Assembly (NCBI RefSeq): GCF_900090225.1
Contig: NZ_FMHY01000002.1
Location: 1,860,001-1,924,000 of the forward strand
Direction of reading: 5' to 3'
Length of the DNA stretch: 64,000 nucleotides
Source of the DNA: Micromonospora eburnea
GTDB taxonomy: Bacteria; Actinomycetota; Actinomycetes; Mycobacteriales; Micromonosporaceae
Below the pieces are notes generated by a model. The model was not told the origin of the DNA. It was given only the letters and a program-made list of their open reading frames with translations, and did no database searches. Every line of letters begins with the position of its first letter. The stretch's first letter is position 1. The position numbers and the translations under genes are program-made. Positions 19,831-33,373 of the stretch are shown one piece after another.

Positions 19831-20913
19831 ATGGAGCAGGCCTATCTGGGGGACGTCTCCCCAAAGCGACGGCCGCCGTGGAACCCGAACGGCCACCGGG
19901 GTGGCGGCCGCCGGCGTTGGTGGCCCCGACGCCGGTGGGCGCAGGTGGCGGCCGTGCTCGCGATCCTCGCGGTCCTGGTGACCGGTGGCGGTGGCCTTGC
20001 CGGCTGGCTGTATCTGCGATCGCTGGAGCACGAGGTCGACCGGGTCGACGCGTTCCAGGGCCTGCCGGAGGAGCAGCGGCCGGTGCGGGCGGCGGACTCG
20101 GCGCTCAACTTTCTGGTGGTCGGCAAGGACAAGTCCGAGCCGGGCGACAGTGTCTCGCGTACCGACACGATCATGCTGGTCCACGTGCCGCACAGCCGGG
20201 ACCGGGCTCAGCTGATCTCGATTCCCCGCGACACCTGGACCACGATCCCGGAGTCGTTGCCGGAGGACGGCGGCGGACCGAGGAAGGCGAAGATCAACGC
20301 GGCGTACGCGTGGGGCGGGAGCCGGCTGCTGGTCCGCACGATCGAGCAGTTCACCGGGGTGCGCGTCGACCACGTCGTCGTGGTGGACTTCGCGGGCTTC
20401 GGCAAGGTGATCGACGTCCTCGGCGGGGTCGACGTCAACGTCGACAAACCGTTCACGCCACAGCAGGTGCCGGGCCCGGTCCTGCAACCCGGCGTGCACC
20501 GCATGGACAGCGCCCTGGCACTGGACTACGCCCGGCAGCGCAAGCAGTTCGCCGACGGTGACTTCAGCCGGATGCGGCACCAGCAGGCGCTCGTCGCCGC
20601 GGTGATGCAGGAGGCCGGCCGGAAGGGCGTGCTGGCCAACCCCGGCCAGCTCGACGACTTCCTCCGGGCCACCGCCGGTGCGGTGCAGGTGGACCAGAGC
20701 CTGTCGGTGGTCGACACCGTGTGGGACCTCCGCCAGATCCGGTCCCAGGACATCACCATGCTGACGAGCCCCACCACCGGGGTGGGCATGGTCGGCGACC
20801 AGAGCGTCGTCTTCCCGGACCTGCCGGCCTCGGCGAAGCTCTTCGCCGCGGTGAAGAACGACAAGATGGACGACTGGCTGGCCGAGAACCGCGCCGAGAC
20901 CAACGGGAACTGA
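19831..20913 (+). CDS. LytR-CpsA-Psr (LCP) family glycopolymer transferase
   Basis: 360 residues from ATG 19831 (GTG 19828 directly before it). A basic, Trp-rich cytoplasmic N-terminus (GGGRRRWWPRRRW) precedes one membrane helix (AQVAAVLAILAVLVTGGGGLAGWLYL), then the extracytoplasmic LCP domain: LNFLVVGKDK, SRTDTIMLVHV, LISIPRDTWTTIP and KINAAYAWGGSRLLVRTIEQFTG, with the conserved Arg/Asp residues that bind polyprenyl diphosphate. LCP enzymes transfer lipid-linked glycopolymers to peptidoglycan or cell-wall glycans. Placed next to a Wzx/Wzy locus, it is the natural candidate for attaching that polymer to the wall. A strong hairpin follows the stop. Confidence 0.88.
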   Translation: MEQAYLGDVSPKRRPPWNPNGHRGGGRRRWWPRRRWAQVAAVLAILAVLVTGGGGLAGWLYLRSLEHEVDRVDAFQGLPEEQRPVRAADSALNFLVVGKDKSEPGDSVSRTDTIMLVHVPHSRDRAQLISIPRDTWTTIPESLPEDGGGPRKAKINAAYAWGGSRLLVRTIEQFTGVRVDHVVVVDFAGFGKVIDVLGGVDVNVDKPFTPQQVPGPVLQPGVHRMDSALALDYARQRKQFADGDFSRMRHQQALVAAVMQEAGRKGVLANPGQLDDFLRATAGAVQVDQSLSVVDTVWDLRQIRSQDITMLTSPTTGVGMVGDQSVVFPDLPASAKLFAAVKNDKMDDWLAENRAETNGN

Positions 20914-20914
20914 A

Positions 20915-20948
20915 CCGGTGGCCCGGGACCGGGGTCCCGGGCCACCGG
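20915..20948. terminator. Strong bidirectional hairpin terminator
   Basis: CCGGTGGCCCGGGACC (20915-20930) and GGTCCCGGGCCACCGG (20933-20948) form a perfect 16-bp inverted repeat between the convergent LCP gene (stop 20913) and tex (stop 20952). There is no U-tract, as is usual in high-GC actinomycetes. It can serve both strands. Confidence 0.75.
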
Positions 20949-20951
20949 AGG

Positions 20952-23354
<2,403 letters not shown>

Positions 23355-23505
23355 GATCTTGATCCGCCTTCTCGGGTGGGTTCCGTCCTGCATTGTGCCG
23401 CTCGCCCCCGACGGCACGCGCGACCCCCGGCCCGGCGCGGCGCCGCCCGGTCGCGTCCGTGACCCGTCGCTGCTGACCGGCCCGCTGCGCTACCGTGGGC
23501 GGATC

Positions 23506-25017
23506 ATGGATGTACCTGCGGATCCGCGGACCCGGCGGCTTTTCGGGGGCAGCGCCCGGACGCTGGGCGACCTGGCTGCCAGCCCGTTCCGGGCCGACCG
23601 GGACCGGATCGTCGCGTCGCCGTTCTTCGCCCGGCTGAACGGCGTGACCCAGGTGATCAGCCCGGGCGGGTCCGGGCTGCTGGTGCACAACCGGCTCACC
23701 CACAGCCTCAAGGTCGCCCAGGTGGCCCGGGCGATCGCCGAGCGACTCACCGCCGACCCGGCGTACCGCGACCTGTTGGACAAACTGGGCGGCTGCGACC
23801 CGGACGTGGTGGAGGCCGCCGCGCTGGCCCACGACCTCGGGCACCCGCCCTTCGGGCACCTGGGGGAGCGGGTGCTGGACCGGCTGGCCCGCCAGCGGCT
23901 CGGGCTGCCCGACGGCTTCGAGGGCAACGCCCAGTCGTACCGGATCGTCACCAGCACGGAGATCCGCGGCGCGGCGACGACTGGGCTGGACCTGACTGCG
24001 GCGGTCCGGGCGGCGCTGCTGAAGTATCCGTGGACCCGCCTGGACCACCCGGACCCGCACCCGCGGCACCTGGACCCGGCGCCGCGCGGCGCGGCGGCCC
24101 CGCCGGACGACCCGGAGAGCGGGTCGGTGAAGTTCGGCGCGTACCGGACCGAGCTGGACGACCTGCGGCAGGCCCGGGAGCCGTTCGCCGGGCGGCTCCC
24201 GGACTGGCAGCAGACCCCGGAGGCGTCGGTGATGGACACCGCCGACGACATCGCGTACGCCATCCACGACGTGGAGGACTTCTATCGGGTCGGGGTGCTC
24301 CAGCAGGGCGCGGTGGCCGCCGAGCTGATGGCCTGGCAGCGGGAGAGCGGACGGTTCCGCGCGATCACCGACGCGGCGCTGACCGCTGCCGGCCGGCGGC
24401 CGGGCGCGGCCATCGAGCGGCTCCGCCGCCAGCTGCACCGCAAGGACGCCTGGATCGCCGACGACGAGGCGTTCGCCGCCGCCGTGGAGCACGTCCGCGA
24501 GGAGCTGGTGGACGGGCTGCTGGCGCTGCCGTTCGACGGCTCGATCGAGGCGGAGCAGTACGTGGCGCGCTTCTCCGCCCGCTGGTCCACCCGGTTCGTC
24601 GAGGCGATCACCGTGGCACCGGAGCCGGACGTCCGCTCGGGCCACGTGCTGCTGGCCAAGGCGCAGTGGCACGAGGTGCAGGTGCTCAAGTTCGTCCACC
24701 ACCGGTTCGTGCTGGCCCGCCCCGACCTGGCGCTGCACCAGCGGGGCCAGGCGCGGCTGCTCGGCGCACTGGTGGAGGCGCTCTGGGAGTGGCTGCTCGA
24801 CCCGGAGGAGGAGTCCCGGCTGCCGCGCCGGCTGCACGACCTGGTCGAGCTGGCCGAGGCGGAGCTGCACCCGCGTACGCCGGACCGGATCGGTCGGGCC
24901 CGGGGCCGGGCGATCGTGGACTTCGTCGCCCAGCTCACCGACGGTCAGGCGGTGGCGATGCTGGACGCCCTCTCCGGCCGCTCCGGCGCCCTCTGGACCG
25001 ACGCCTTCGTGCTCTGA
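23506..25017 (+). CDS. dgt: Deoxyguanosinetriphosphate triphosphohydrolase-like protein
   Basis: 503 residues from ATG 23506; upstream in-frame codons lie in the tex promoter region. It is an HD-superfamily dNTPase: RLTHSLKVAQVA (His66), AAALAHDLGHPPFGHLGE (His109-Asp110) and MDTADDIAYAIHDVEDF provide the metal and catalytic residues. It hydrolyses dGTP, or other dNTPs, to the nucleoside and triphosphate, affecting dNTP pools. The stop lies two bases from the convergent stop of the metallo-hydrolase gene, so the two transcripts must overlap at their 3' ends. Confidence 0.92.
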   Translation: MDVPADPRTRRLFGGSARTLGDLAASPFRADRDRIVASPFFARLNGVTQVISPGGSGLLVHNRLTHSLKVAQVARAIAERLTADPAYRDLLDKLGGCDPDVVEAAALAHDLGHPPFGHLGERVLDRLARQRLGLPDGFEGNAQSYRIVTSTEIRGAATTGLDLTAAVRAALLKYPWTRLDHPDPHPRHLDPAPRGAAAPPDDPESGSVKFGAYRTELDDLRQAREPFAGRLPDWQQTPEASVMDTADDIAYAIHDVEDFYRVGVLQQGAVAAELMAWQRESGRFRAITDAALTAAGRRPGAAIERLRRQLHRKDAWIADDEAFAAAVEHVREELVDGLLALPFDGSIEAEQYVARFSARWSTRFVEAITVAPEPDVRSGHVLLAKAQWHEVQVLKFVHHRFVLARPDLALHQRGQARLLGALVEALWEWLLDPEEESRLPRRLHDLVELAEAELHPRTPDRIGRARGRAIVDFVAQLTDGQAVAMLDALSGRSGALWTDAFVL

Positions 25018-25018
25018 G

Positions 25019-26161
25019 TCAGGCGATGGCCTGCCACCAGCCGTCCACCGGCGGCGGATCGTCCACCACGACCCGCTCGCCGGGACGCGGCACCGCCAGC
25101 CGGACGTCCCGGGCCTTGGCCTCGGCCCAGAGCCGGTCCACCGGCTCGGACCAGTCGTGCAGGGCCAGGTTGAAGGTGGCCCAGTGCACCGGGACGAACA
25201 GGTCGCCACGCAGGTCCAGGTGGGCGGCGACCGCCTCCTCCGGGAACATGTGGATGCTCGGCCAGGCCCGGTCGTACGCCCCGATCTGCATCAGCGTGAC
25301 GTCGAACGGGCCGTGCTCGGCGCCGATCCGGGCGTAGCCGTCGAAGTAGCCGGAGTCGCCGGTGTAGAAGACCTTCCGCTGCGCCCCGGCCACCACCCAG
25401 GAGCTCCACAGGGTGCCGTCGCGGCGCAACCCGCGGCCGGAGAAGTGCTGGGCGGCGGTGGCGGTGAGGGTCAGCTCGCCCACCCGATGGCTCTCCGACC
25501 AGTCCAGCTCGACGATCCGCTCCTCCGGCACGCCCCAGCGGTCCAGGTGGGCGCCGACCCCGAGCGGGACGACGAACGGCGCGGACTGGTGGGTGAGCAG
25601 CCCGAGTACGGTGGCCATGTCCAGGTGGTCGTAGTGGTCGTGCGAGATGACGATCGCATCGACGCGGGGCAGCTCGTCGAGGCGTACCGGCGGTTCGTGG
25701 ATGCGGCGCGGACCGATCAGGGCGGAGGGGGAGCAGCGGTCGCTCCACACCGGGTCCACCAGCACCCGGCGCCCCTCGATCTCGATCAGGATCGAGGCGT
25801 GGCCGTACCAGACGATGCTCAGCTCGCGGGCGCGGTCCGCCGGGGCCGGATCGGCCGGGCGCAGCAGCGGGACGGCGTTGCCGGGCCGCCGCTTCTGCTT
25901 GCCGAAGAGCAACTCCTTGAGCAGGTTGCGCCCCGGGTCGCCGACCATCGTGCGGGTGCTCGTCGGGTTGTGGAAGGTGCCGTTCCGGAATCGGGGGGAG
26001 CGGGCGGCGCGTTCGGCCCGCGCTCCGGTGAGCCGGCCGCCGAGCTGCGCCGGCACGTCGCGGCCCACCCAGGCCAGCCCGGCCAGGGCCGCGACCCCGG
26101 CCGTCCGCCACAGCCGGCGGCTCAGTGCCCGCTCGACCGCCTGCTCCTCCGCTGCGCCCAT
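25019..26161 (-). CDS. MBL-fold metallo-hydrolase (UlaG/NAPE-PLD-like)
   Basis: 380 residues from ATG 26161, with GGGAGG seven bases upstream on the minus strand. The zinc-binding HxHxDH motif is at residues 174-179 (VISHDHYDHLD). Further ligands are in VFYTGDSGYFDGY and FVPVHWATFNL. WYGHASILIEIEGRRVLVDPVWSDRCSP and the preceding ELSIVWYGH are typical of the NAPE-PLD-like, membrane-associated branch. An N-terminal hydrophobic stretch (TAGVAALAGLAWVG) may be a weak membrane anchor. The substrate is unknown. Longer frames up to 26443 contain antisense-like sequence and are rejected. Confidence 0.85.
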   Translation of the reverse strand: MGAAEEQAVERALSRRLWRTAGVAALAGLAWVGRDVPAQLGGRLTGARAERAARSPRFRNGTFHNPTSTRTMVGDPGRNLLKELLFGKQKRRPGNAVPLLRPADPAPADRARELSIVWYGHASILIEIEGRRVLVDPVWSDRCSPSALIGPRRIHEPPVRLDELPRVDAIVISHDHYDHLDMATVLGLLTHQSAPFVVPLGVGAHLDRWGVPEERIVELDWSESHRVGELTLTATAAQHFSGRGLRRDGTLWSSWVVAGAQRKVFYTGDSGYFDGYARIGAEHGPFDVTLMQIGAYDRAWPSIHMFPEEAVAAHLDLRGDLFVPVHWATFNLALHDWSEPVDRLWAEAKARDVRLAVPRPGERVVVDDPPPVDGWWQAIA

Positions 26162-26501
26162 CGCCGTCCTCCCGCCGTGTCCCGCCGGCCACCATCGCGT
26201 GCACCCGTGGCGTGGCGCAAGGTGGCCCAGGCCGCGCTGGCCCACCGCGGCCGCCGCTGGTGGCCGCCGCCACCGAGTACACGGTAGCCACCCGACGCCG
26301 GACATGGGTGATCCACTCCATGCTGCGCAAGCGGCGGTCACCTGGGCCGCCGAGACCACCACGTGCCGTACCCGGAGTCGATCAAGGCGTGGCCGGGGCC
26401 GGCCGCTGCGGTGGCGTACCCCGGAAACGGCCGACCGCCGCACCCGGGTGATGGTGCGGCGGTCGGTCGGTGGGTCGGTGGCGGGCGGAGCCGCCGTGGG
26501 C
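26162..26501. other. 340-bp intergenic region between metallo-hydrolase and sdhB
   Basis: No coding gene is supported here: the open frames are Arg/Pro/Gly-rich in all readings. The left end must hold the promoter and GGGAGG ribosome site of the minus-strand metallo-hydrolase. The right end holds the sdhB hairpin at 26431-26466. The rest shows no repeat or RNA motif I recognise. Confidence 0.5.
26431..26466 (-). terminator. Hairpin terminator downstream of sdhB
   Basis: CCGACCGCCGCACC (26431-26444) pairs perfectly with GGTGCGGCGGTCGG (26453-26466) around an 8-base loop, 35 bases beyond the sdhB stop on the minus strand. It probably ends the sdhCAB transcript. Confidence 0.7.
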
Positions 26502-27259
26502 TCAGGAGCCCGGGGTGCCGGCGCGCAGGGCGGACGCCTTGAGGTAGTCCCGGTTGAGCCGGCCGATGTTGCTCAGCGGGATGCCCTTCGGGCAGGCCGC
26601 CGCGCACTCACCGATGTTGGTGCAGCCGCCGAAACCGGCCTCGTCGTGCGCGTCCACCATGCCGATCACCCGGGTGTACCGCTCGGGCTGGCCCTGGGGC
26701 AGCAGCGAGAGCTGGGTGATCTTGGCGGCGGTGAACAGCATTCCGGAGCCGTTCGGGCAGGCCGCCACGCAGGCACCGCAGCCGATGCAGGCCGCCGACT
26801 CGAAGGCGGCGTCCGCGTTGGCCTTGGCCACCGGGGTGGCGTGCGCCTCCGGGGCACTGCCGGTCGGCGCGGTGACGTACCCACCGGCGGCGATGATCCG
26901 GTCGAAGGCGTTCCGGTTGACCACCAGGTCCTTCACCACCGGGAAGGCCCGGGCCCGCCACGGCTCGATGTCGATCGTGTCGCCGTCGGAGAACTGCCGC
27001 ATGTGCAGCTGGCACGCGGTGGTGCCGCGCTGCGGGCCGTGTGCCTCGCCGTTGATCATGAGGCTGCACATGCCGCAGATGCCCTCGCGGCAGTCGTGGT
27101 CGAACGCGATCGGCTCCTCGCCGGCGAGGATCAGCCGCTCGTTGAGCACGTCGAGCATCTCCAGGAAGGACATGTCCGGGGACACGTCCTCGACCTGGTA
27201 GGTCACCATCCGACCCTTGTCCTCAGGGCCCTGCTGGCGCCAGATGCGCAGGGTCAGAT

Positions 27260-27263
<4 letters not shown>
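26502..27263 (-). CDS. sdhB: Succinate dehydrogenase/fumarate reductase iron-sulfur subunit
   Basis: 253 residues. The N-terminal [2Fe-2S] ferredoxin domain has CREGICGMC with a later Cys (TTACQLH). The C-terminal domain has [12 protein letters not shown] and [16 protein letters not shown] for the [4Fe-4S] and [3Fe-4S] clusters. It passes electrons from the SdhA flavin to the membrane quinone pocket. Its ATG overlaps the sdhA stop by four bases. This cysteine pattern and the length fit the class B enzyme that uses one five-helix SdhC. Confidence 0.95.
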
Positions 27264-29197
<1,934 letters not shown>

Positions 29198-29198
29198 G

Positions 29199-29888
29199 TC
29201 ACGCCACCAATCCGGTGAGTACGGCGAACGGGACCACCAGGTAGCCGGCGCAGAGCACGACGGCGAAGACCAGGGCGGCGGCGCGGGCCCGCTGCTCGCC
29301 CTTCGGAGTCTGCTGGCCGAGGCTGCGGAACGCGCTGGCGGCGCCGTGCCGCAAATGGAAACCGAGCGTGACGACGGCCAGCGTGTAGAAGAGCGTGACG
29401 TACCAGCGCTCCGGGGCGAAGTCGGCGACCACGTTGCCGTACGGGTTGCTCGGGTCGCCCTGCGGGTTCAGGTGACCGGTGGTCAGGTCCAGGATGTGGT
29501 AGATCACGAAGAGCAGGATGATCACCCCACCCCAGCGCATCGTGCGGGCCGCATAGTTGACGTGCACCTTGCGGCGGTGCGCGTACGCCACCGGGCGGGC
29601 GGCGCGGGAGCGCATCGCCAGGACGGTGGCGGAGCCGATGTGGCCCAGCACCGCCGCGACCAGCACCGTGCGCTGGATCCACAGGTACCAGGTCGACGGC
29701 AGCAGCGGCGTACCGATGTCGCGCAGCCAGTGCGCGTAGTGGTCGAACGAGGTCTCGCCCGTGAACACCTTCAGGTTGCCGAGCATGTGCAGGATCAGGA
29801 ACAGCACCAGGAGGATGCCCGTCACCGCCATGACGGCCTTGAGGCCGATGTTGGAGCGGATGGGCGACCGAGTTTTCGTGATTACCAC
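29199..29888 (-). CDS. sdhC: Succinate dehydrogenase cytochrome b subunit (five-helix class B)
   Basis: 229 residues from GTG 29888 ([15 protein letters not shown]); the frame reaches ATG 29930 but that would extend into the divergent promoter. Five hydrophobic helices are visible: [78 protein letters not shown] and [25 protein letters not shown]. Helical His residues (HML, HIG, YHIL, FHLRHG) are candidates for two haem b ligands. A single five-helix subunit replaces SdhC and SdhD in class B complexes, which agrees with no sdhD being present. Confidence 0.9.
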   Translation of the reverse strand: MVITKTRSPIRSNIGLKAVMAVTGILLVLFLILHMLGNLKVFTGETSFDHYAHWLRDIGTPLLPSTWYLWIQRTVLVAAVLGHIGSATVLAMRSRAARPVAYAHRRKVHVNYAARTMRWGGVIILLFVIYHILDLTTGHLNPQGDPSNPYGNVVADFAPERWYVTLFYTLAVVTLGFHLRHGAASAFRSLGQQTPKGEQRARAAALVFAVVLCAGYLVVPFAVLTGLVA

Positions 29889-29946
29889 GCGACCGACGCT
29901 AGGAGCCGTTCGATCAGTCGTCCAATGCATCGACCTCGCAGCCTTG

Positions 29947-29961
29947 ATAGTCGTAGGCTAT
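29947..29961. promoter_or_regulatory. LysR-type operator (T-N11-A box)
   Basis: ATAG-N7-CTAT, a dyad that fits the LysR T-N11-A rule exactly, lies in the sdhC/lysR divergent region and overlaps the lysR start codon (ATG 29960). In LysR systems such a box is bound by the regulator encoded next to it, giving autoregulation and control of the divergent operon. Binding here is inferred. Confidence 0.55.
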
Positions 29962-30898
29962 GAAGGTGCAGCTTCATCAGCTCCGATACTTCGTTGCGGT
30001 CGCAGAAGTACGACATTTCACCCAAGCGGCCGAGCTCGTGGGCATTACCCAGCCCTCTTTGAGTAAGCAAATTCACGCCCTGGAGACCGGCCTCGGGGCC
30101 CCGTTGTTCGAGCGGGTAAGGGGCAACATCGCCCTCACCGCGGCGGGGGAGGTGCTGCTGCCGCTGGCCAAGCGGATCCTCGCCGACGTCGACACCGCCA
30201 CCCGGGAGGTGCAGGAGTTGGTGGGGCTGCGCCGCGGCCGGGTCCGCCTCGGCGCCACGCCCAGCCTGGCCACCTCGCTCGCGCCGCAGGTGCTGCGCCG
30301 GTTCCGCGACGCCCATCCCGCCGTCGACCTGCGCGTCGAGGAGGGCGGCTCCCAGGACCTGGTACGCGACCTGCTCCGCGGCGACCTCGACCTGGCGCTG
30401 ATCATCATGCCCGCGGCCGGCACCGACCCGGGGCTGCGCGCCGACCCGATCCTGCGGGAGAGCCTGGTGGTGGCCTCCGTGGACCCGCTGCCGGCCGCCT
30501 CCGTCAACGGCGAGGTGCGCATCACCGATCTGCGCGAGCAGCCTCTCGTGATGTTCCGCGAGGGCTACGACCTGCGCGACGCCACCCTCCAGGCGTGCCG
30601 GGAGGCCGGCTTCGAGCCGACCCTCTCGGTGGATGGCGGGGAGATGGACGCGGTGCTCAGCTTCGTCGAGGCGGGGCTCGGCGTCGCGCTGGTGCCGGGC
30701 ATCGCGGTGGCCCGCCGGCCCGGCATCCGGGTCACCCGGCTCGCCCGGCCCGGCGTGGGCCGGACCATCGCGGTGGCCCGCCGCCGGGACGTGGTGCCCA
30801 CCCACGCTGGCCGCGAGCTGCGCCGCATCCTCCTGGAGTACGTCCACGACGCCACCGTCGGCAACGAACTCCCGCCCGGGGTCGAGCCGCTGCCGTAG
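29960..30898 (+). CDS. LysR family transcriptional regulator
   Basis: 312 residues. The N-terminal winged helix-turn-helix is complete: MKVQLHQLRYFVAVAEVRHFTQAAELVGITQPSLSKQIHALETGLGAPLFER. The C-terminal periplasmic-binding-like effector domain follows, with RVRLGATPSLATSLAPQVLRRFRDAHPAVDLRVEEG and LREQPLVMFREGYDLRDATLQACREAGFEP. It is divergent from sdhCAB with about 70 bases between start codons, and a T-N11-A box sits in that gap, so control of succinate dehydrogenase expression is likely. The effector is unknown; a four-carbon acid would be plausible but is inference. Confidence 0.9.
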   Translation: MKVQLHQLRYFVAVAEVRHFTQAAELVGITQPSLSKQIHALETGLGAPLFERVRGNIALTAAGEVLLPLAKRILADVDTATREVQELVGLRRGRVRLGATPSLATSLAPQVLRRFRDAHPAVDLRVEEGGSQDLVRDLLRGDLDLALIIMPAAGTDPGLRADPILRESLVVASVDPLPAASVNGEVRITDLREQPLVMFREGYDLRDATLQACREAGFEPTLSVDGGEMDAVLSFVEAGLGVALVPGIAVARRPGIRVTRLARPGVGRTIAVARRRDVVPTHAGRELRRILLEYVHDATVGNELPPGVEPLP

Positions 30899-31134
30899 GG
30901 CGTCGTCCGGCGCCTGAGCCGGCCGAGTCCGTCGTGCCCGGCCGGGTCGGCGCCACGTGTTCACCGAGGTGATTGGGAGCTCGACGGGGCAGTCCTCGCA
31001 ATGAGGGTCATTCAGGTATTGGAGGGATGTGGCTGCCGTTCCGGCCCGATCGATGGTGAAACCGGATAATAATCACGTATTGGTCCATCGACGTGTATCC
31101 GGGCACGCGGTGCAGAGGCGCGGGGGTGTAGTGA

Positions 31135-33252
31135 ATGTCGGATCTTGTAGAGACGCCGGTCAGGCCACTGAGTCGGCGTATGTTCATCAAGTCGGTGGGC
31201 GTTGCGGGAGCCAGTGTGGCGCTCTACGCCTACCTGCCGGGTGGCGGCACCCAAGCGCTGGCCCAGATTCCTGGGGGCACGCTTGACCCGACCACGGTGC
31301 CGAAGTTCGTTACACCGCTGCTCATCCCGCCGGCGATGCCACGGGCGGATGTCATCTGTTCGCGCGGCGAGCAGATCGACTACTACGAGATCTCGGTCCG
31401 CCAGTTCCAGGAGCAGATCCTGCCGGCGGGACTGCCGGCTACCACGGTGTGGGGATACGGCCCCGTTGGCGGGGGGAAGAAGCACGGACGCAAGCAGGCC
31501 GACCTCCATCACGCGCCGTCGCTGACCATCGAGGCGCGATACGACCGACCGGTCCGAGTCAAGTGGATCAACGAGCTGGTCGACCAGTGCGGCAACTTCC
31601 TGCCGCACCTGTTGCCGGTCGACCCGACCCTGCACTGGGCCAACCCGCCGCAAGGGACGGATCCCGCGGTAAACGGGTCGGGCCCGCGGGATTCGCGGCC
31701 CGAGTTCACCTCGACGCCGGGGCCGTACACGGGCCCGGTACCCCTGGTGACCCACGTGCACGGTGCGGTCGGGGTGGGCGACGAGAGCGACGGGTACACC
31801 GAAGCGTGGTACCTGCCCGACGCGGACGACATTCCGGCCGGCTTCGCCACTGTGGGCACCTGGTACAACTTCTTCAAGGGCAAGGCGGCGGCGAAGTTCG
31901 ACGTGACCTGGAGGCCCGGGCTCGCCATCTTCCAGTACCCCAACACGGACCGCGCCTCGACCAACTGGTACCACGACCACACGCTGGGCCTGACCCGGCT
32001 CAACGTGTACGCCGGCCCGGCGGGCTTCTACCTCCTCCGCGGCGGCCCGGCCGGCGACGACGCGGTACGCGACAGCCGCACCGGTCGCCGGGCGGTCCTG
32101 CCAGGGCCGGCGCCGCAGGAGAACGATCCGCCGAACAGGCGCTACCGCGAGATCCCACTTGCGATCCAGGACCGGTCGTTCAACGCCGACGGGTCGCTGT
32201 TCTACCCCGACAGCCGCGCGTTCTCCGACGGCATCGTGGGCCCCTACATCCCGGACGGGCCGTTCTCGCCGATCTGGAACCCGGAGTTCTTCGGCAACAC
32301 CATCATGGTCAACGGCAACACCTGGCCATTCCTGGAGGTCGAGCAGCGCCGCTACCGCTTCCGGGCCCTCAACGGCTGCGACGCGCGCTTCCTCATTCTC
32401 GACTTCAACCAGATCCCGGGCGTCGAGGTGTGGGCGATCGGAAACGAGGGCGGCTTCCTCGCCGCCCCGGTGAACCTCACCGCGACCAACGGGAACCAGC
32501 TGCTGATGAGCCCGGCCGAGCGGGCTGACCTCATCGTCGACTTCACCAACGTGCCGGTCGGGAACCATGTGCTGCGCAACGCCGGCCCCGACGGGCCGTT
32601 CCCGAGCGCCGCCGTCGCCGACCCGGCCACGACGGGCCAGATCATGCAGGTCCAGGTCGTGCCGCGAGTGGGGCCGGACCACACCACGCCACCGGAGTTC
32701 CTCCAGTTGCCGGGCATCACCCCGCTGCCGGCGGAGACGCTTACCCGGGGGCTGGCGCTCGTCGAGCAGGCGGCCACGGGATTCGACGCGAGCGGCGATC
32801 CCGTCGAGGGGCCGGTGGAGGTGCTCCTCGGCACCGTAGCCCCCGATCCGAACACCGGCGCCCTGGTGTGGACCGCGAGAGGATGGGCGGAACCGGTCAC
32901 CGAGAACCCAGCGACCGGCGCCACCGAGGTGTGGGAGCTCTACAACACCACCGTTGACGCTCACCCGATCCACATTCACGAGGTGAAGTTCGAGGTGGTG
33001 AACCGCCAGGACATCATCGCGGACCCGGCCACCCAGACGGTTCAGGTCGTGGGTTCGACGCAACCCCCGCGGTCGTGGGAGACCGGCTTCAAGGACACCG
33101 TTGTGGCGCTCCCGGGCCAGGTGACGCGGGTGAAGGCACGGTTCAGCACCCCCGGCCAGTTCGTCTGGCACTGCCACATCGTGGAGCACGAGGACAACGA
33201 GATGATGCGGCCCTACCGCATCGGCCCGAGACAGCCCGGCCAGCCGGAATGA
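31135..33252 (+). CDS. Multicopper oxidase, phenoxazinone-synthase/CotA-like, Tat-exported
   Basis: 705 residues. The N-terminus SRRMFIKSVGVAGASVALYAYL is a twin-arginine signal. All copper-site motifs are present: THVHGA, WYHDHTLGLTR, HPIHIHEVKFE and WHCHIVEHEDNEMM, giving the trinuclear centre and a type 1 site with Cys, two His and a probable Met axial ligand. The inserted region RVKWINELVDQCGNFLPHLLPVDPTLHWANPP resembles phenoxazinone synthase and bilirubin-oxidase-like enzymes rather than small laccases, and the length is near theirs. It oxidises phenols, aminophenols or metals with O2 at the cell surface; the natural substrate cannot be deduced. It stands alone, 236 bases after lysR; the upstream gap is locally less GC-rich (around 31065-31085). 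Confidence 0.9.
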   Translation: MSDLVETPVRPLSRRMFIKSVGVAGASVALYAYLPGGGTQALAQIPGGTLDPTTVPKFVTPLLIPPAMPRADVICSRGEQIDYYEISVRQFQEQILPAGLPATTVWGYGPVGGGKKHGRKQADLHHAPSLTIEARYDRPVRVKWINELVDQCGNFLPHLLPVDPTLHWANPPQGTDPAVNGSGPRDSRPEFTSTPGPYTGPVPLVTHVHGAVGVGDESDGYTEAWYLPDADDIPAGFATVGTWYNFFKGKAAAKFDVTWRPGLAIFQYPNTDRASTNWYHDHTLGLTRLNVYAGPAGFYLLRGGPAGDDAVRDSRTGRRAVLPGPAPQENDPPNRRYREIPLAIQDRSFNADGSLFYPDSRAFSDGIVGPYIPDGPFSPIWNPEFFGNTIMVNGNTWPFLEVEQRRYRFRALNGCDARFLILDFNQIPGVEVWAIGNEGGFLAAPVNLTATNGNQLLMSPAERADLIVDFTNVPVGNHVLRNAGPDGPFPSAAVADPATTGQIMQVQVVPRVGPDHTTPPEFLQLPGITPLPAETLTRGLALVEQAATGFDASGDPVEGPVEVLLGTVAPDPNTGALVWTARGWAEPVTENPATGATEVWELYNTTVDAHPIHIHEVKFEVVNRQDIIADPATQTVQVVGSTQPPRSWETGFKDTVVALPGQVTRVKARFSTPGQFVWHCHIVEHEDNEMMRPYRIGPRQPGQPE

Positions 33253-33285
33253 CCCTGGCCGCCGCAGGCGGGATCAGAGCCGTCC

Positions 33286-33335
33286 GACCGGCAGAGCGAG
33301 GCGGACCGCGTCGGCGACCGCCCACTCTGCCGGTC
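33286..33335. terminator. Two-part hairpin between convergent genes
   Basis: GACCGGCAGAG (33286-33296) pairs perfectly with CTCTGCCGGTC (33325-33335). Inside it GGCGG and CCGCC form a second stem. It lies between the multicopper oxidase stop (33252) and the hrpA stop (33374) and can terminate both. Confidence 0.65.
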
Positions 33336-33373
33336 CAGCCGGCAGCGTCCGGACGCGCTGTCACTCAGCCCCG

